Origin: Roseivirga sp. UBA6061
GTDB taxonomy: Bacteria; Bacteroidota; Bacteroidia; Cytophagales; Cyclobacteriaceae
DNA: 53,391 nt
NCBI GenBank assembly: GCA_002427745.1
Contig: DIYF01000035.1
Span: 1-53,391, forward strand
Direction: 5' to 3'
Shown: piece after piece, positions 6,506 through 14,817 of the stretch
Position numbering within the stretch: position 1 is the stretch's first letter
Layout of the letters: every line of letters begins with the position of its first letter
Notes under the pieces: model-generated
Told to the model about the DNA's origin: nothing
The model's database searches: none
What the model saw: only the letters and a program-made list of their open reading frames with translations
Made by a program: the position numbers and the translations under genes

Positions 6506-9049
6506 TTATTGCCCTACCATAAACAAGGCATTGGCTACAAACATCTTTCCGTTTTCCCAGAAGGCACGGAAAAGTGGGTTGTCGGCCATGTAAATCATAG
6601 CACCACCGCCCATGTTCTCAACACCAAATACCATCGATTTGGCCAGGCTCTCCTTTACCTTAGCGCCAGCCACACCGCTTACATGGGAGTTTTCACTTTC
6701 GATAATGCCCACATTCCAGCCATTTGGCAAATAAGCATAGCGGCTGCTGTTATTCTTGATAGTAAAGTACTGCTTGCCGTAACCAAAGCCCATCGGATGA
6801 GTGTTGTCTACTTTTAGCTTGAAAATAGCTCCCGGCAGGCGGTAGTCGTCAAATTTATCTCCGCGGTCTTCATAGGCCACCAGAGCGTCTGCTTCTTTCT
6901 CTTCATCTGACTTATCCGTAACCTTCTTTCTTTCCTTATCACTGGCATAACGCTTCAGTGCAAAACCATCCTTACCTGCAAAAGTATTGAGAGCACGCTC
7001 AATGGCAATCACCTTTCCACCACCACGTACCCAGCTTCTAAGCTCTTTCATACGTGACTCGTTCAGCATACGGCCATAGCCACCGCTTGGCAGTACCAGT
7101 GTATTGTAGTTGTCCAGTTCAACGCCACCAAAGTCATCGCTGTCCACCATGGTGATCGGGTAGTTCAGTTCCTTTTCCATAAAGTGCCAGAACTCACCAA
7201 AAGCCAAAGAAGAAACGCCACTGCCACGTACAGCCAGAATCTTAGGAGCATGCATAAATGGTACATTGTTAGAGCCAAAGTCCTTACCGCTGTCTACAAA
7301 AGTGGTGGGAGTAGAGTACAGGTCGCGGCCGAAAGTTTCAGCAGCTTCTTTTACCAGTTGGTCAAACCTGGCTCCCATGTGGCGATTTCCTTTACGGGTG
7401 ATGATCAAAGTGCCTTTTTCGAAGTTTTTGCCGGTCACGCTGAAATCTGAGGTAGCAAAACGCAGCCTGATCTTATTTTTCAGCAAATGACTCAGGAATT
7501 TGGCATCTTCCAGGCTCTCCCATTTTGCCAGGTAGGCAGCAGGAGTTCCGCTTACCTCTTCCGTACGCTCATGGTCGATAAAGTCTCCCGGATCAACAGA
7601 TATTTTCGTTTCTGTAGCATAAGCATCCAGTCCCATCATGTAAGGCACAGCCCAGGCTGTAATGTCATAGGTGTCTTCAGTGCTGGTGTAGGTATTGGGC
7701 TCAAAGAAAGCCTGAACCAGTACTGCTCGTGGCTGATAGGCGCTGATGATCAGGTCACCGTTTTGTACCCGTGCACTGGCAGTTTCTCCGGTTGTATAGC
7801 TAAAGGCTGAGAAGGGCTTTTTCGTACTTCCCACACCATATTCAATGTGATGTCTGTTCAGAAAATCTTCCAGCTTTGCGAGTTTATCCGGGTGGTTGGT
7901 CCCCCTGATGATGTAGCTCTTGTACTTTGATTTAGGATTATCAACCGCATTATTAAAGTAGGTGGTAAACTCATCAACCACGCGCTCGGCATTCATGGAA
8001 GTGATTTCTACTGTAGACATGCCCGTAGTGTGGTGATGGGTGATACGGTCGGTTAGAGACAGGGTATCTCCTTCGTCCGTTTCTATCTCCACTCCTCCCA
8101 GGCTATGTCCTGCCTGCTCATAGGTCATACCAATGGCACCGTTGTACATAGGATAGGAGTCCCCGTAGCTGGGGTACAAAATATCAAAGCTCTCTTTGGT
8201 AAAGAACAGCCAGCTGTTCTCATCAAAGTATTTGGCATGGTTGCGACCAATGGTATTCTGAAATTCACGTTGCCAGTCTGTTACCTGCTCGTGTACAGGC
8301 TCTGCTGCCGGAGCGAAGTAGTATTCGCTAGAGAAGCCCTGCTCGTGAAAATCTACATGAATATGGGGCATTACCGCATTATAAAAGCGAAGGCGGCTTT
8401 TTGACTCTGCTTGCGTTTGCCAGGCCCAATCCCTGTTCAGGTCAAAGTAGTAATGATTAGGGCGACCTCCCGGCCAGGGCTCACGGTGCTCTTTTGCATC
8501 AAGGCTTGGATTTGGTGTAGTACCAATTACCTGGTTGATCCAGTTGGCATAGCGGTCGCGACCATCAGGGTTAATACAAGGGTCAAGTACGACTACGGTA
8601 TTTTCGAGCCACTCTTTTGACCTGGCATTACTTGGGTCAGCCAGCTCATAAAGTGTTTTCATGGCAGTCTCAGTAGCGCTGGCTTCGTTGCCATGCACAT
8701 TATAGCTAAGCCATACGATAGCGATTTTACCTCCCTCAGGCTCGCCATCCATCATTTTGGCCCTTTTGAGGTTATCTGCTCTGATCTGATCCCAGTTGTC
8801 TATGTTTTTCTGGCTTGAGATCAGGTTGGCAATCAACGGCCGAAGCTCATTGGTCTTTCCGTAGCGATGGATTTTTACATTAGTCATTTCATCGGCTACA
8901 TGTTGATAGTAGGCGACTACTTTGTGATGTGGTGTAAACCGGGTACCCAGTTCATAACCCAGGAATTCATCTGGACTTTTCAGACCCTGAGCCTGAACGG
9001 ATAAAATGGATAATGCCAAAAGGCACAGACCGAAGAGCGTTTTTTTCAT
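6506..9049 (-). CDS. Secreted M14-family zinc carboxypeptidase
   Basis: 847 residues from the ATG at 9049, which begins a clear signal peptide (MKKTLFGLCLLALSILSVQA). The frame stays open to 9223, but that extension overlaps the neighbouring lipoprotein gene and would bury the signal peptide, so I reject it. The M14 zinc ligands appear as NVHGNEAS (H119, E122) and a later His in HVDFHEQG (H231 or H235), with substrate-binding residues in NPDGRDRY near 160-167 and LNRDWAW near 204-210. Residues about 640-720 resemble a class I glutamine-amidotransferase-like fold (TLVLPSGGYGRML, then VRGGGKVIAIE), an arrangement known in large Bacteroidota carboxypeptidases. It is probably exported to the periplasm to trim peptides. 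It ends at a shared bidirectional terminator. Confidence 0.9.
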   Translation of the reverse strand: MKKTLFGLCLLALSILSVQAQGLKSPDEFLGYELGTRFTPHHKVVAYYQHVADEMTNVKIHRYGKTNELRPLIANLISSQKNIDNWDQIRADNLKRAKMMDGEPEGGKIAIVWLSYNVHGNEASATETAMKTLYELADPSNARSKEWLENTVVVLDPCINPDGRDRYANWINQVIGTTPNPSLDAKEHREPWPGGRPNHYYFDLNRDWAWQTQAESKSRLRFYNAVMPHIHVDFHEQGFSSEYYFAPAAEPVHEQVTDWQREFQNTIGRNHAKYFDENSWLFFTKESFDILYPSYGDSYPMYNGAIGMTYEQAGHSLGGVEIETDEGDTLSLTDRITHHHTTGMSTVEITSMNAERVVDEFTTYFNNAVDNPKSKYKSYIIRGTNHPDKLAKLEDFLNRHHIEYGVGSTKKPFSAFSYTTGETASARVQNGDLIISAYQPRAVLVQAFFEPNTYTSTEDTYDITAWAVPYMMGLDAYATETKISVDPGDFIDHERTEEVSGTPAAYLAKWESLEDAKFLSHLLKNKIRLRFATSDFSVTGKNFEKGTLIITRKGNRHMGARFDQLVKEAAETFGRDLYSTPTTFVDSGKDFGSNNVPFMHAPKILAVRGSGVSSLAFGEFWHFMEKELNYPITMVDSDDFGGVELDNYNTLVLPSGGYGRMLNESRMKELRSWVRGGGKVIAIERALNTFAGKDGFALKRYASDKERKKVTDKSDEEKEADALVAYEDRGDKFDDYRLPGAIFKLKVDNTHPMGFGYGKQYFTIKNNSSRYAYLPNGWNVGIIESENSHVSGVAGAKVKESLAKSMVFGVENMGGGAMIYMADNPLFRAFWENGKMFVANALFMVGQ

Positions 9050-9170
9050 TGTGTTTGTTTGTTGCATTTGAAACCTCTGCCAGGTTTTGACCCTGATAGA
9101 TGCGAGGCTTGTAATCTGCGAGGAATTTACGGCAATATGCGGCCTGAAACAAGATGATATTAACCAGGGG

Positions 9171-9689
9171 CTAGTCCCTGGTTTCGAAGAGGATGGCCCG
9201 ACCAGGATTCTCAGGAGTACCATTGAAGAAAAGCATCCGGTCTTCGGAAATCTCTCTCAATTTCATGATGTAGAAGACACTGGCAGTTTCGGCTCCTTTT
9301 CCTTCCGCTCTGGCATGGTCCAGAAACAATGAGCCATCTTCAGGGTAGTAAGTATATAGTACACCAGCGGCTTCACTATCCGGTTCTGTCCAGTAGCATG
9401 CCGTATCACCGAAAGTCACTTTCACTTCCCGGGTGTCGGACTTAAAAGTATAGACATCGTCCTGATGGCAAGCCTCAGATGTACTGCGCTCATTGTCACC
9501 ATAGTCTTGGTATACTTCTTTGACATGCCAGCTTTTTTCTGAACCGCCATGCATTAGTAGCAGGTCTGCTTCGGTAAATTCCAGTGCTGGTCCCTGATCG
9601 TCATCAGTGCCACAGGAAGTAGCGAAAGCGAAGAGCATGATGATCAACGTCAGCTTCAAAGGTTTTTGGATTGAATTCATTATTTCCAT
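9171..9689 (-). CDS. Small lipoprotein, paralogue of the next gene
   Basis: About 172 residues with a lipoprotein signal peptide (KLTLIIMLFAFATSC, lipidated Cys at residue 26) followed by GTDDD, a composition common in Bacteroidota lipoproteins. The mature part has a recurring layout: LLLMHGGSEKSWHV, then a paired-Cys region (EACHQDD ... DTACYWTEPD), and a final EDRMLFF. The neighbour at 9693-10202 shares this layout motif for motif, so the two are tandem duplicates only 3 nt apart. I recognise no named family; the shape suggests a compact beta fold with one disulfide. A second ATG three codons in (9680) is an equally good start. The carboxypeptidase gene follows on the same strand after 121 nt, so co-transcription is possible. 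Confidence 0.75.
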   Translation of the reverse strand: MEIMNSIQKPLKLTLIIMLFAFATSCGTDDDQGPALEFTEADLLLMHGGSEKSWHVKEVYQDYGDNERSTSEACHQDDVYTFKSDTREVKVTFGDTACYWTEPDSEAAGVLYTYYPEDGSLFLDHARAEGKGAETASVFYIMKLREISEDRMLFFNGTPENPGRAILFETRD

Positions 9690-9692
9690 GGC

Positions 9693-10202
9693 CTAGTTCA
9701 CTTTTTCCAGTTCTATGGCTCTGACCAGCCGACCATCGATGTCATCAGCAAAGAGCATTCGGGTTTCACTGAGCTCCTGCAGTTGTATAAAGAAGAAATT
9801 GGATGCAAAATCATCGCCCCGCGATTCCCCACGACCATGGTTCAGCATGATACGACCATTTTCCGGGTTAAAAGAGTATGATACCGTAGCTGCGGCCTCG
9901 TCAGGCATGTCCCAATAACAGCCTGATTGACCGAGTATGGCTTCCACATCTTCTGTAGCAGCCTTGAAAATGTACTGATCATCTAAATAGCAATCATTAA
10001 AATCATGAAGGATTCTCTGGTCATAATTACGGTAGAAAGCCGTGATGCGCCAGGTCTTTTCAGCGTCACCATGAATGAGCGAAAGGTCTTGTGCCGTAAA
10101 TTGATTAACAGGAGAATCATCGCTGCTGCAAGAAGCAAAAAAGAGGCTTAGCAGGACGAGCGAGAGGCAAAAAATGCGATTTGGTTGAGTTTTCATATTC
10201 AT
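9693..10202 (-). CDS. Small lipoprotein, paralogue of the previous gene
   Basis: 169 residues from the ATG at 10202 (MNMKTQ); another ATG at 10196 also works, while the longer frame to 10238 would bury the signal peptide. The lipobox is LFFASC followed by SSDDS. The mature protein shows the same order of motifs as its neighbour: LSLIHGDAEKTWRI, then FNDCYLDD, GQSGCYWDMPD, and a final ETRMLF. Two Cys remain in the mature part, probably forming a disulfide. No function is known to me. Its presence as a tandem pair argues for divergence after duplication. The stop is 3 nt from the start of the paralogue, so they almost certainly share a transcript. Confidence 0.75.
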   Translation of the reverse strand: MNMKTQPNRIFCLSLVLLSLFFASCSSDDSPVNQFTAQDLSLIHGDAEKTWRITAFYRNYDQRILHDFNDCYLDDQYIFKAATEDVEAILGQSGCYWDMPDEAAATVSYSFNPENGRIMLNHGRGESRGDDFASNFFFIQLQELSETRMLFADDIDGRLVRAIELEKVN

Positions 10203-10355
10203 GTTAAGCCCCTTAATCAAAGGGTATGCCAAAACCATATTTATTCAGAGGTTATCACTTTTAACTTGTGAAAAATTATCAAATCCGGTTCGTATTACGG
10301 TCGGTTTTTCATGTTGTGGGAATAAGCTTAATTTCAACGCGCTGTCAAAGCCTTT

Positions 10356-10928
10356 ATGTCTGATTTTTCGCGCTACTTCCTGGCAATTATTCCCCCTGTA
10401 CCCATCAGTGAGCGGGTCATGGAAATCAAAACCTTCTTTCGTGATCAATACAACTGTAAGGCTCCATTGAGATCTCCTGCCCATATCACCCTGCACATGC
10501 CTTTTCTTTTCAAAACTGTCAAAGAGGCCGAGTTGCAGACAAAACTTAAGGAGGTTGCTTTGTCCTGTGCAGGTTTCAAAATCAGGCTCAATGGGTTCGG
10601 GGCTTTTGAACCCAGAACCATTTTTATAGAGGTTGAGAAGAACGAGGCCCTGATGTCATTTCAAAGAGACCTGAGCGCATTTAACAGGAGACAATTAGGC
10701 CTCTTTAATACCAATTATAAAGACCACGGCTATCATCCACATATGACGGTGGCCTTTCGCGATTTAAAAAAGTCTCTTTTTCCTCAGGCATGGAGTGAAT
10801 TCAGAGAGCGTGAATTTGAGGCATCCTTTGAGGTTTCGTCCTTCTGGTTGTTGAAGCATAATGGTAAGGTATGGCAGGCTCATACTGAATGTCCATTCTA
10901 TGTCCCTCCCAAAGCTTCCCTGCTTTGA
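10356..10928 (+). CDS. LigT-like 2H phosphoesterase (2'-5' RNA ligase family)
   Basis: 190 residues, cytoplasmic. It has the two HxT-type motifs that define the 2H phosphoesterase superfamily: AHITLHMPF (His near 46) and YHPHMTVAFRD (His near 129), each on a predicted beta strand, with the usual spacing of about 80 residues. The family hydrolyses or ligates 2'-5' phosphodiester or cyclic phosphate bonds in RNA; the natural substrate in most bacteria is unsettled. The length fits the family (about 170-190). It is transcribed divergently from the lipoprotein pair and stands alone, with 79 nt before the next gene. No RNA-repair partner such as RtcB lies next to it. Confidence 0.85.
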   Translation: MSDFSRYFLAIIPPVPISERVMEIKTFFRDQYNCKAPLRSPAHITLHMPFLFKTVKEAELQTKLKEVALSCAGFKIRLNGFGAFEPRTIFIEVEKNEALMSFQRDLSAFNRRQLGLFNTNYKDHGYHPHMTVAFRDLKKSLFPQAWSEFREREFEASFEVSSFWLLKHNGKVWQAHTECPFYVPPKASLL

Positions 10929-11007
10929 CCATTTAAGACTTTTTTTGGGAAAGGTTAAACCTTCATGGTAAGGCTTTGTCCAAAAAGGCGAACAAACAAT
11001 AAATATC

Positions 11008-11496
11008 ATGAGGTCTATAAATAAAATGATGATGCTGATTGCCCTGATGCTGGTAGTCACTGTTACATACGGTCAGAAAAAAGGTGAAAAGACACTGCTC
11101 AAAACAGAGGTAATGGCCGCCAGGCTTGGTCTGGATGACAAGCAAAAAGCCGCCCTGGACAAGCAGCTTAAAGAAGCTGCCGCAGAACGAAAGGCTCAGG
11201 CTGAGAAACTCAGAGCCCTTCGCGAAGAAATGATGAGAGACGCCTTTGTGGCGCAGCAGGCACGTGAGGCGAACCTGAAGGAGATCCTTACAGACCAGCA
11301 ATGGGCAGAATATGAGAAGCTGAAAGCAGAAAGGAAGAAGCAGGGCAACCGCGGAAAGGCTTTGGGAAGGCAGTTTGGAAGATCAGGTGGAGCTGAAGGT
11401 CATGGCAGGCAACAAGGCAGGCCCGGTATGAAGCTCAGAATGAAGAAGAAATTTGAGAATGAAGATAAAGAAGGAAATGATGATGAAGACAAATAG
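11008..11496 (+). CDS. Spy/CpxP-like periplasmic helical protein
   Basis: 162 residues with a signal peptide (MMMLIALMLVVTVTYG, cleavage near residue 22). The mature protein is mostly helical and charged: LGLDDKQKAALDKQLKEAAA, then LREEMMRDAF, and LKEILTDQQWAEYEKLKAE. The phrase LTDQQWAEYE matches the LTxxQ-type motif of Spy/CpxP-like proteins, which act as ATP-independent periplasmic chaperones or envelope-stress modulators. The tail from about 110 is basic, Gly-rich and low-complexity, ending in an acidic run, probably disordered. In many Bacteroidota such genes sit beside an RNA polymerase sigma factor, but none is present here. A strong terminator follows immediately, so it is monocistronic. 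Confidence 0.7.
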   Translation: MRSINKMMMLIALMLVVTVTYGQKKGEKTLLKTEVMAARLGLDDKQKAALDKQLKEAAAERKAQAEKLRALREEMMRDAFVAQQAREANLKEILTDQQWAEYEKLKAERKKQGNRGKALGRQFGRSGGAEGHGRQQGRPGMKLRMKKKFENEDKEGNDDEDK

Positions 11497-11521
11497 TATT
11501 CATTAGCATTAGTTTGTACTT

Positions 11522-11550
11522 AACCCCGGTAGAGGTGCCGGGGTTTTTTT
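11522..11550 (+). terminator. Rho-independent terminator after the Spy-like gene
   Basis: Perfect 8-bp GC-rich arms AACCCCGG (11522-11529) and CCGGGGTT (11538-11545) enclose an 8-nt loop and are followed by a T run. It lies 25 nt past the stop codon and 24 nt before the convergent thiolase stop. Confidence 0.92.
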
Positions 11551-11573
11551 GTGCTTTTAGTGTTTTTCCGGAT

Positions 11574-12758
11574 TTACAAGCCCAGATTTTCTATCACCAT
11601 GGCTGAAGCTCCGCCACCACCATTACAGATGCCTGCCACACCCATAGATGCTGATTTTTGGGATAGTACTGTCATAAGGCTACCGATAATGCGTGCCCCG
11701 GAACACCCGAGCGGGTGGCCTATGGCAACTGCTCCTCCGAAGATGTTTACTTTATCAGGCGATAAGTTCAAAAGCTCCATATTGGCCAGTGCCACTGTGG
11801 CAAAGGCTTCATTAATCTCATAGTAGTCTATATCGCTGGCCGTAGTTCCCGCTCTGTCCATAGCCAGGCGAATGGCTTTGGCCGGACTTGTGGTAAACCA
11901 CAAGGGTGCCTGGGCTGCATCAGCGTAAGAGACAATCCTGGCCAGAGGTTTGATCTGATGAGTCTTTATTACTTTTTCGCTGGCCAGCACCAGTGCTGAA
12001 GCTCCGTCATTGATGGTAGAAGCATTGGCCGCTGTAACGGTGCCGTCCTCGCTGAATACAGGCTTTAATCCCGGGATTTTTTCGAATTTCACTCTGTCCA
12101 CTTCTTCATCCCTGTCAAGTACCAGGTCTGGGCCTCTTCTTTGCGGAATGGAGATTCTGGCGATTTCCTGATCAAAAAGACCCTGATCGGAAGCTTCCTG
12201 CGCTCTTTGATAGGAGGAGATGGTGTAAGCGTCCTGGGCTTCCCGGCTAATGGCCATTTCTTTGGCAGTATGATCTGCACATTTTCCCATGGGGAACTGA
12301 TGATAGGCCTCCCATAGTCCGTCATGCATCAGGCCATCTATCAGGTTTCCGTGGCCATATTGGTAGCCATATCGGGCCTTGGGCAGATAGTAGGGAGCAT
12401 TAGACATGCTTTCCATGCCTCCCGCAACAATCAGGTCGGCCTGCCCCAGCGTGATCGCCTGCGCCCCCATCATAACCGCCTTCATTCCCGATGAGCATAC
12501 CTTGTTGATAGTAGTACAGGGGACGGTTTCAGGTAATCCGGACTTCAAAGCAGCTTGCCTGGCGGGTGCCTGACCCAGATTGGCCGATATGACATTGCCC
12601 ATAAACACCTCGTCTACCATGGTCCGGTCAATTCCGGACTTCTGAAGTGCCGCATCAATGGCATGTGCACCCAGTTCTACAGCACTGAGTGATGAGAGAC
12701 TTCCTCCGAAACTACCGATGGGTGTTCTGGCGGTGCTGATAATGTATACTTCTGACAT
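11574..12758 (-). CDS. Acetyl-CoA C-acyltransferase (thiolase)
   Basis: 394 residues, the full length of the thiolase family. The nucleophilic Cys88 lies in NKVCSSGMKA, the GGMESMS motif follows near 115, and the C-terminal catalytic His and Cys lie in GHPLGCSGAR near 350-356. NEAFA, the oxyanion-hole motif, is also present. The enzyme condenses or cleaves acyl-CoA units (biosynthetic acetoacetyl-CoA thiolase or beta-oxidation thiolase); motifs alone do not fix chain length or direction. It is divergent from the FabG-like gene across a 309-bp spacer. It could form part of the same acyl-CoA pathway as the operon at 13068-20197, either by supplying acetoacetyl-CoA for reduction or by cleaving products. 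Confidence 0.93.
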   Translation of the reverse strand: MSEVYIISTARTPIGSFGGSLSSLSAVELGAHAIDAALQKSGIDRTMVDEVFMGNVISANLGQAPARQAALKSGLPETVPCTTINKVCSSGMKAVMMGAQAITLGQADLIVAGGMESMSNAPYYLPKARYGYQYGHGNLIDGLMHDGLWEAYHQFPMGKCADHTAKEMAISREAQDAYTISSYQRAQEASDQGLFDQEIARISIPQRRGPDLVLDRDEEVDRVKFEKIPGLKPVFSEDGTVTAANASTINDGASALVLASEKVIKTHQIKPLARIVSYADAAQAPLWFTTSPAKAIRLAMDRAGTTASDIDYYEINEAFATVALANMELLNLSPDKVNIFGGAVAIGHPLGCSGARIIGSLMTVLSQKSASMGVAGICNGGGGASAMVIENLGL

Positions 12759-13067
12759 ATCTGTATGAGTTGGTTTATCGTGAATTGTGCCCGAAACTTA
12801 TTCAGCATGCGATATGTAATGTCAGGACATTCGAGAAACAGGGGGTGGACTTTGGTAACTGACTGGTAGAAAAGGATCACAGAGAAATCGATAAACAGTA
12901 GAATAGTCAGATATATGTGTTGTTTGTCTATCTATCTGATTTTCATTGATTTGTGAGAAGAATACTGGCTTAAATGACCAATAGTCATACCGGTAATATC
13001 TTATTGGGGTACACAGGGCAGCAGGCTTTCTGATCAATTTTGACTATCGAAGTTAAACACGGATAGA
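12759..13067. promoter_or_regulatory. Divergent intergenic region with a candidate operator
   Basis: This 309-bp spacer separates the divergent thiolase and FabG-operon genes and must hold promoters for both. A small dyad, ATGAC-CAATA-GTCAT, occupies 12974-12988. I found no convincing TAnnTTTG box, no terminator and no credible small gene. Confidence 0.4.
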
Positions 13068-13808
13068 ATGGATGAATTGAAAGGCCGGACAGCCATTATT
13101 ACGGGGGGTGCTGCCGGTATCGGTAAGGCGGCTGTAGAACGATTTCTGAAAGAAGGGGCCCATGTGGTAGTATGGGATATCAACGAAGAAAAAGGTAAAG
13201 CCCTGGTCGAAGAACTGGGAAGTCTGGGACCGCTGTATTTCAAACTGGTCAATACGGCTAATCACGAAGAGGTGGTGGAGCAAGCTGAATGGGTTGTCAA
13301 AGAGTTTGGCCGCATAGACATCCTGGTCAATAATGCAGGAATCACTCGTGATGCCACTATGAAAAAAATGACCTCGGATCAGTGGAAGCAGGTAATTGAT
13401 GTCAATCTCACAGGAGTATTCAACTGTGTGAATGCTATTTCCCATACAATGATCACACAAAATTACGGGCGTATTATCAACACATCTTCAGTGGTAGGTC
13501 TTTACGGAAACTTCGGACAGGTGAACTATGCCGCTACTAAATCGGGAGTGATCGGTATGACTAAAAGTCTCGCCAAAGAGCTGGGGCGTTATTCCATTAC
13601 TGTAAATGCCGTGGCCCCCGGTTTTATCGCTACAGAGATGGTCAGGGCTATGCCTGAAAAGATAATCGACATGATGGTGAGTAAAACACCGATTCCCAGG
13701 CTGGGCACTCCTGAGGATATAGCCAATGCCTATGCCTTTCTGGCATCTGATAAGGCCTCCTTCATCAGTGGCTCGGTACTGAGTGTAGACGGAGCGGTAA
13801 CCATATAA
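13068..13808 (+). CDS. SDR-family 3-oxoacyl reductase (FabG-like)
   Basis: 246 residues, classical short-chain dehydrogenase length. The cofactor motif TGGAAGIGKA starts at residue 12, NNAG is at 88-91, the catalytic Ser141 lies in NTSSVVG and Tyr154/Lys158 in NYAATKSG. It reduces a 3-oxoacyl-ACP or 3-oxoacyl-CoA with NADPH. The sequence between the motifs (GRIINTSSVVGLYGNFGQ) is close to FabG and to PhaB-type acetoacetyl-CoA reductases. It is the first gene of a tight operon, 11 nt before a KAS III homologue, so the reductase presumably acts on acyl-CoA substrates made or handled by that cluster. It is unlikely to be the housekeeping fabG because no other type II fatty-acid gene (acpP, fabF, fabD) adjoins it. 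Confidence 0.9.
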   Translation: MDELKGRTAIITGGAAGIGKAAVERFLKEGAHVVVWDINEEKGKALVEELGSLGPLYFKLVNTANHEEVVEQAEWVVKEFGRIDILVNNAGITRDATMKKMTSDQWKQVIDVNLTGVFNCVNAISHTMITQNYGRIINTSSVVGLYGNFGQVNYAATKSGVIGMTKSLAKELGRYSITVNAVAPGFIATEMVRAMPEKIIDMMVSKTPIPRLGTPEDIANAYAFLASDKASFISGSVLSVDGAVTI

Positions 13809-13819
13809 TCCCATAACTC

Positions 13820-14806
13820 ATGAGAAGAGCGATTATCAGTGGAATAGGGGCCTGTGCTCCGGAAAGAGAAATACCCAACAGCTACTTTAATGAACTGCTT
13901 GGTGAAGATGTCGATGCCTGGTTACGTGAAAATGTTAATATCCATACACGCAGGTGGTGCCGGGCAGATGAATCTGTAGCTGACCTCTGTGAAAAAGCGG
14001 CTTTGGAAGCTGTCAGTGCAGCAGGGATAGATATGGAGGCCATTGACCTGATCATATTGGCCACAGATACACCCGAGTTTGTTTCACCTTCTACCGCTTC
14101 TGTGGTTCAGGACCGTCTGGGAGCCAAGAACGCAGGTACCTTTGATTTGAATACCGCCTGTGCCGGTTTCGTTACTGCCATGGATGTGGCATCCAAGTAT
14201 ATCATGTCTGATAGTCATTATCAGCACGTTTTAGTGATTGGGGGTTATGCGATGAGCAAGCACCTGAATATGGCTGATAAAAAGACCGTGACCCTCTTTG
14301 CTGATGGGGCGGGAGCCATTGTTATGTCTGCCGCTGAAGGAGACCGTGGTTTGCTGGCCAGTGAGCTGAAAACAGAAGGCCAATACCATGGCTGGATGGG
14401 AATTTACGGAGGGGGTACCCGGCAGCCGGTGAGTGAAGAAACACTTGCGGAAAAAGATCACCAGCTTAAGTTTGTGCACCGGTTCCCAAAAGAACTGAAT
14501 CCGAAGATCTGGACTCAAATGGCGCAGGATATTTGTCAGAAGCTATCAATTAAGCCCACGGATATTGACCATTTTTTTATTACTCAGCTTAATTTCAATT
14601 CCATCAATGAAACAATGGATAACCTTGGAGCAGACCGGTCAAGAGCCGAAATGATTATGGATCGCTATGGCTATACCGGTTCGGCCTGTATACCCATGGC
14701 CCTTCACGCTGCCTGGCAGGAAGGTAAGCTCAAAAAAGGAGACCTGATGATGTTTATTGGCTCAGGGGGAGGACTGGCTTTTGCTGCAGCGGCTTTGAGA
14801 TTCTAA
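13820..14806 (+). CDS. KAS III (FabH-like) homologue lacking catalytic His and Asn
   Basis: 328 residues, the usual length of ketoacyl-ACP synthase III. The nucleophile Cys114 is intact in NTACAGF, and the C-terminal IGSGGGLAFAA is typical. The other two members of the Cys-His-Asn triad are missing. The position of the family's HQAN motif reads ITQLNF, putting Thr255 in place of His, and the later GNTSAAS-type motif reads GYTGSAC, putting Tyr285 in place of Asn. Both codons were checked in the DNA (ACT and TAT). The His/Asn pair drives decarboxylation of malonyl-ACP, so this protein probably cannot perform a standard Claisen condensation. It may instead transfer or hydrolyse an acyl group from Cys114. 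It sits second in a six-gene operon with spacings of 11 nt on each side. Confidence 0.88.
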   Translation: MRRAIISGIGACAPEREIPNSYFNELLGEDVDAWLRENVNIHTRRWCRADESVADLCEKAALEAVSAAGIDMEAIDLIILATDTPEFVSPSTASVVQDRLGAKNAGTFDLNTACAGFVTAMDVASKYIMSDSHYQHVLVIGGYAMSKHLNMADKKTVTLFADGAGAIVMSAAEGDRGLLASELKTEGQYHGWMGIYGGGTRQPVSEETLAEKDHQLKFVHRFPKELNPKIWTQMAQDICQKLSIKPTDIDHFFITQLNFNSINETMDNLGADRSRAEMIMDRYGYTGSACIPMALHAAWQEGKLKKGDLMMFIGSGGGLAFAAAALRF

Positions 14807-14817
14807 AACCGGAAAAA

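Noticed and set aside
9050..9223. 58-codon N-terminal extension of the M14 carboxypeptidase
   Set aside because: It would place the signal peptide inside the protein and overlap the neighbouring lipoprotein gene.
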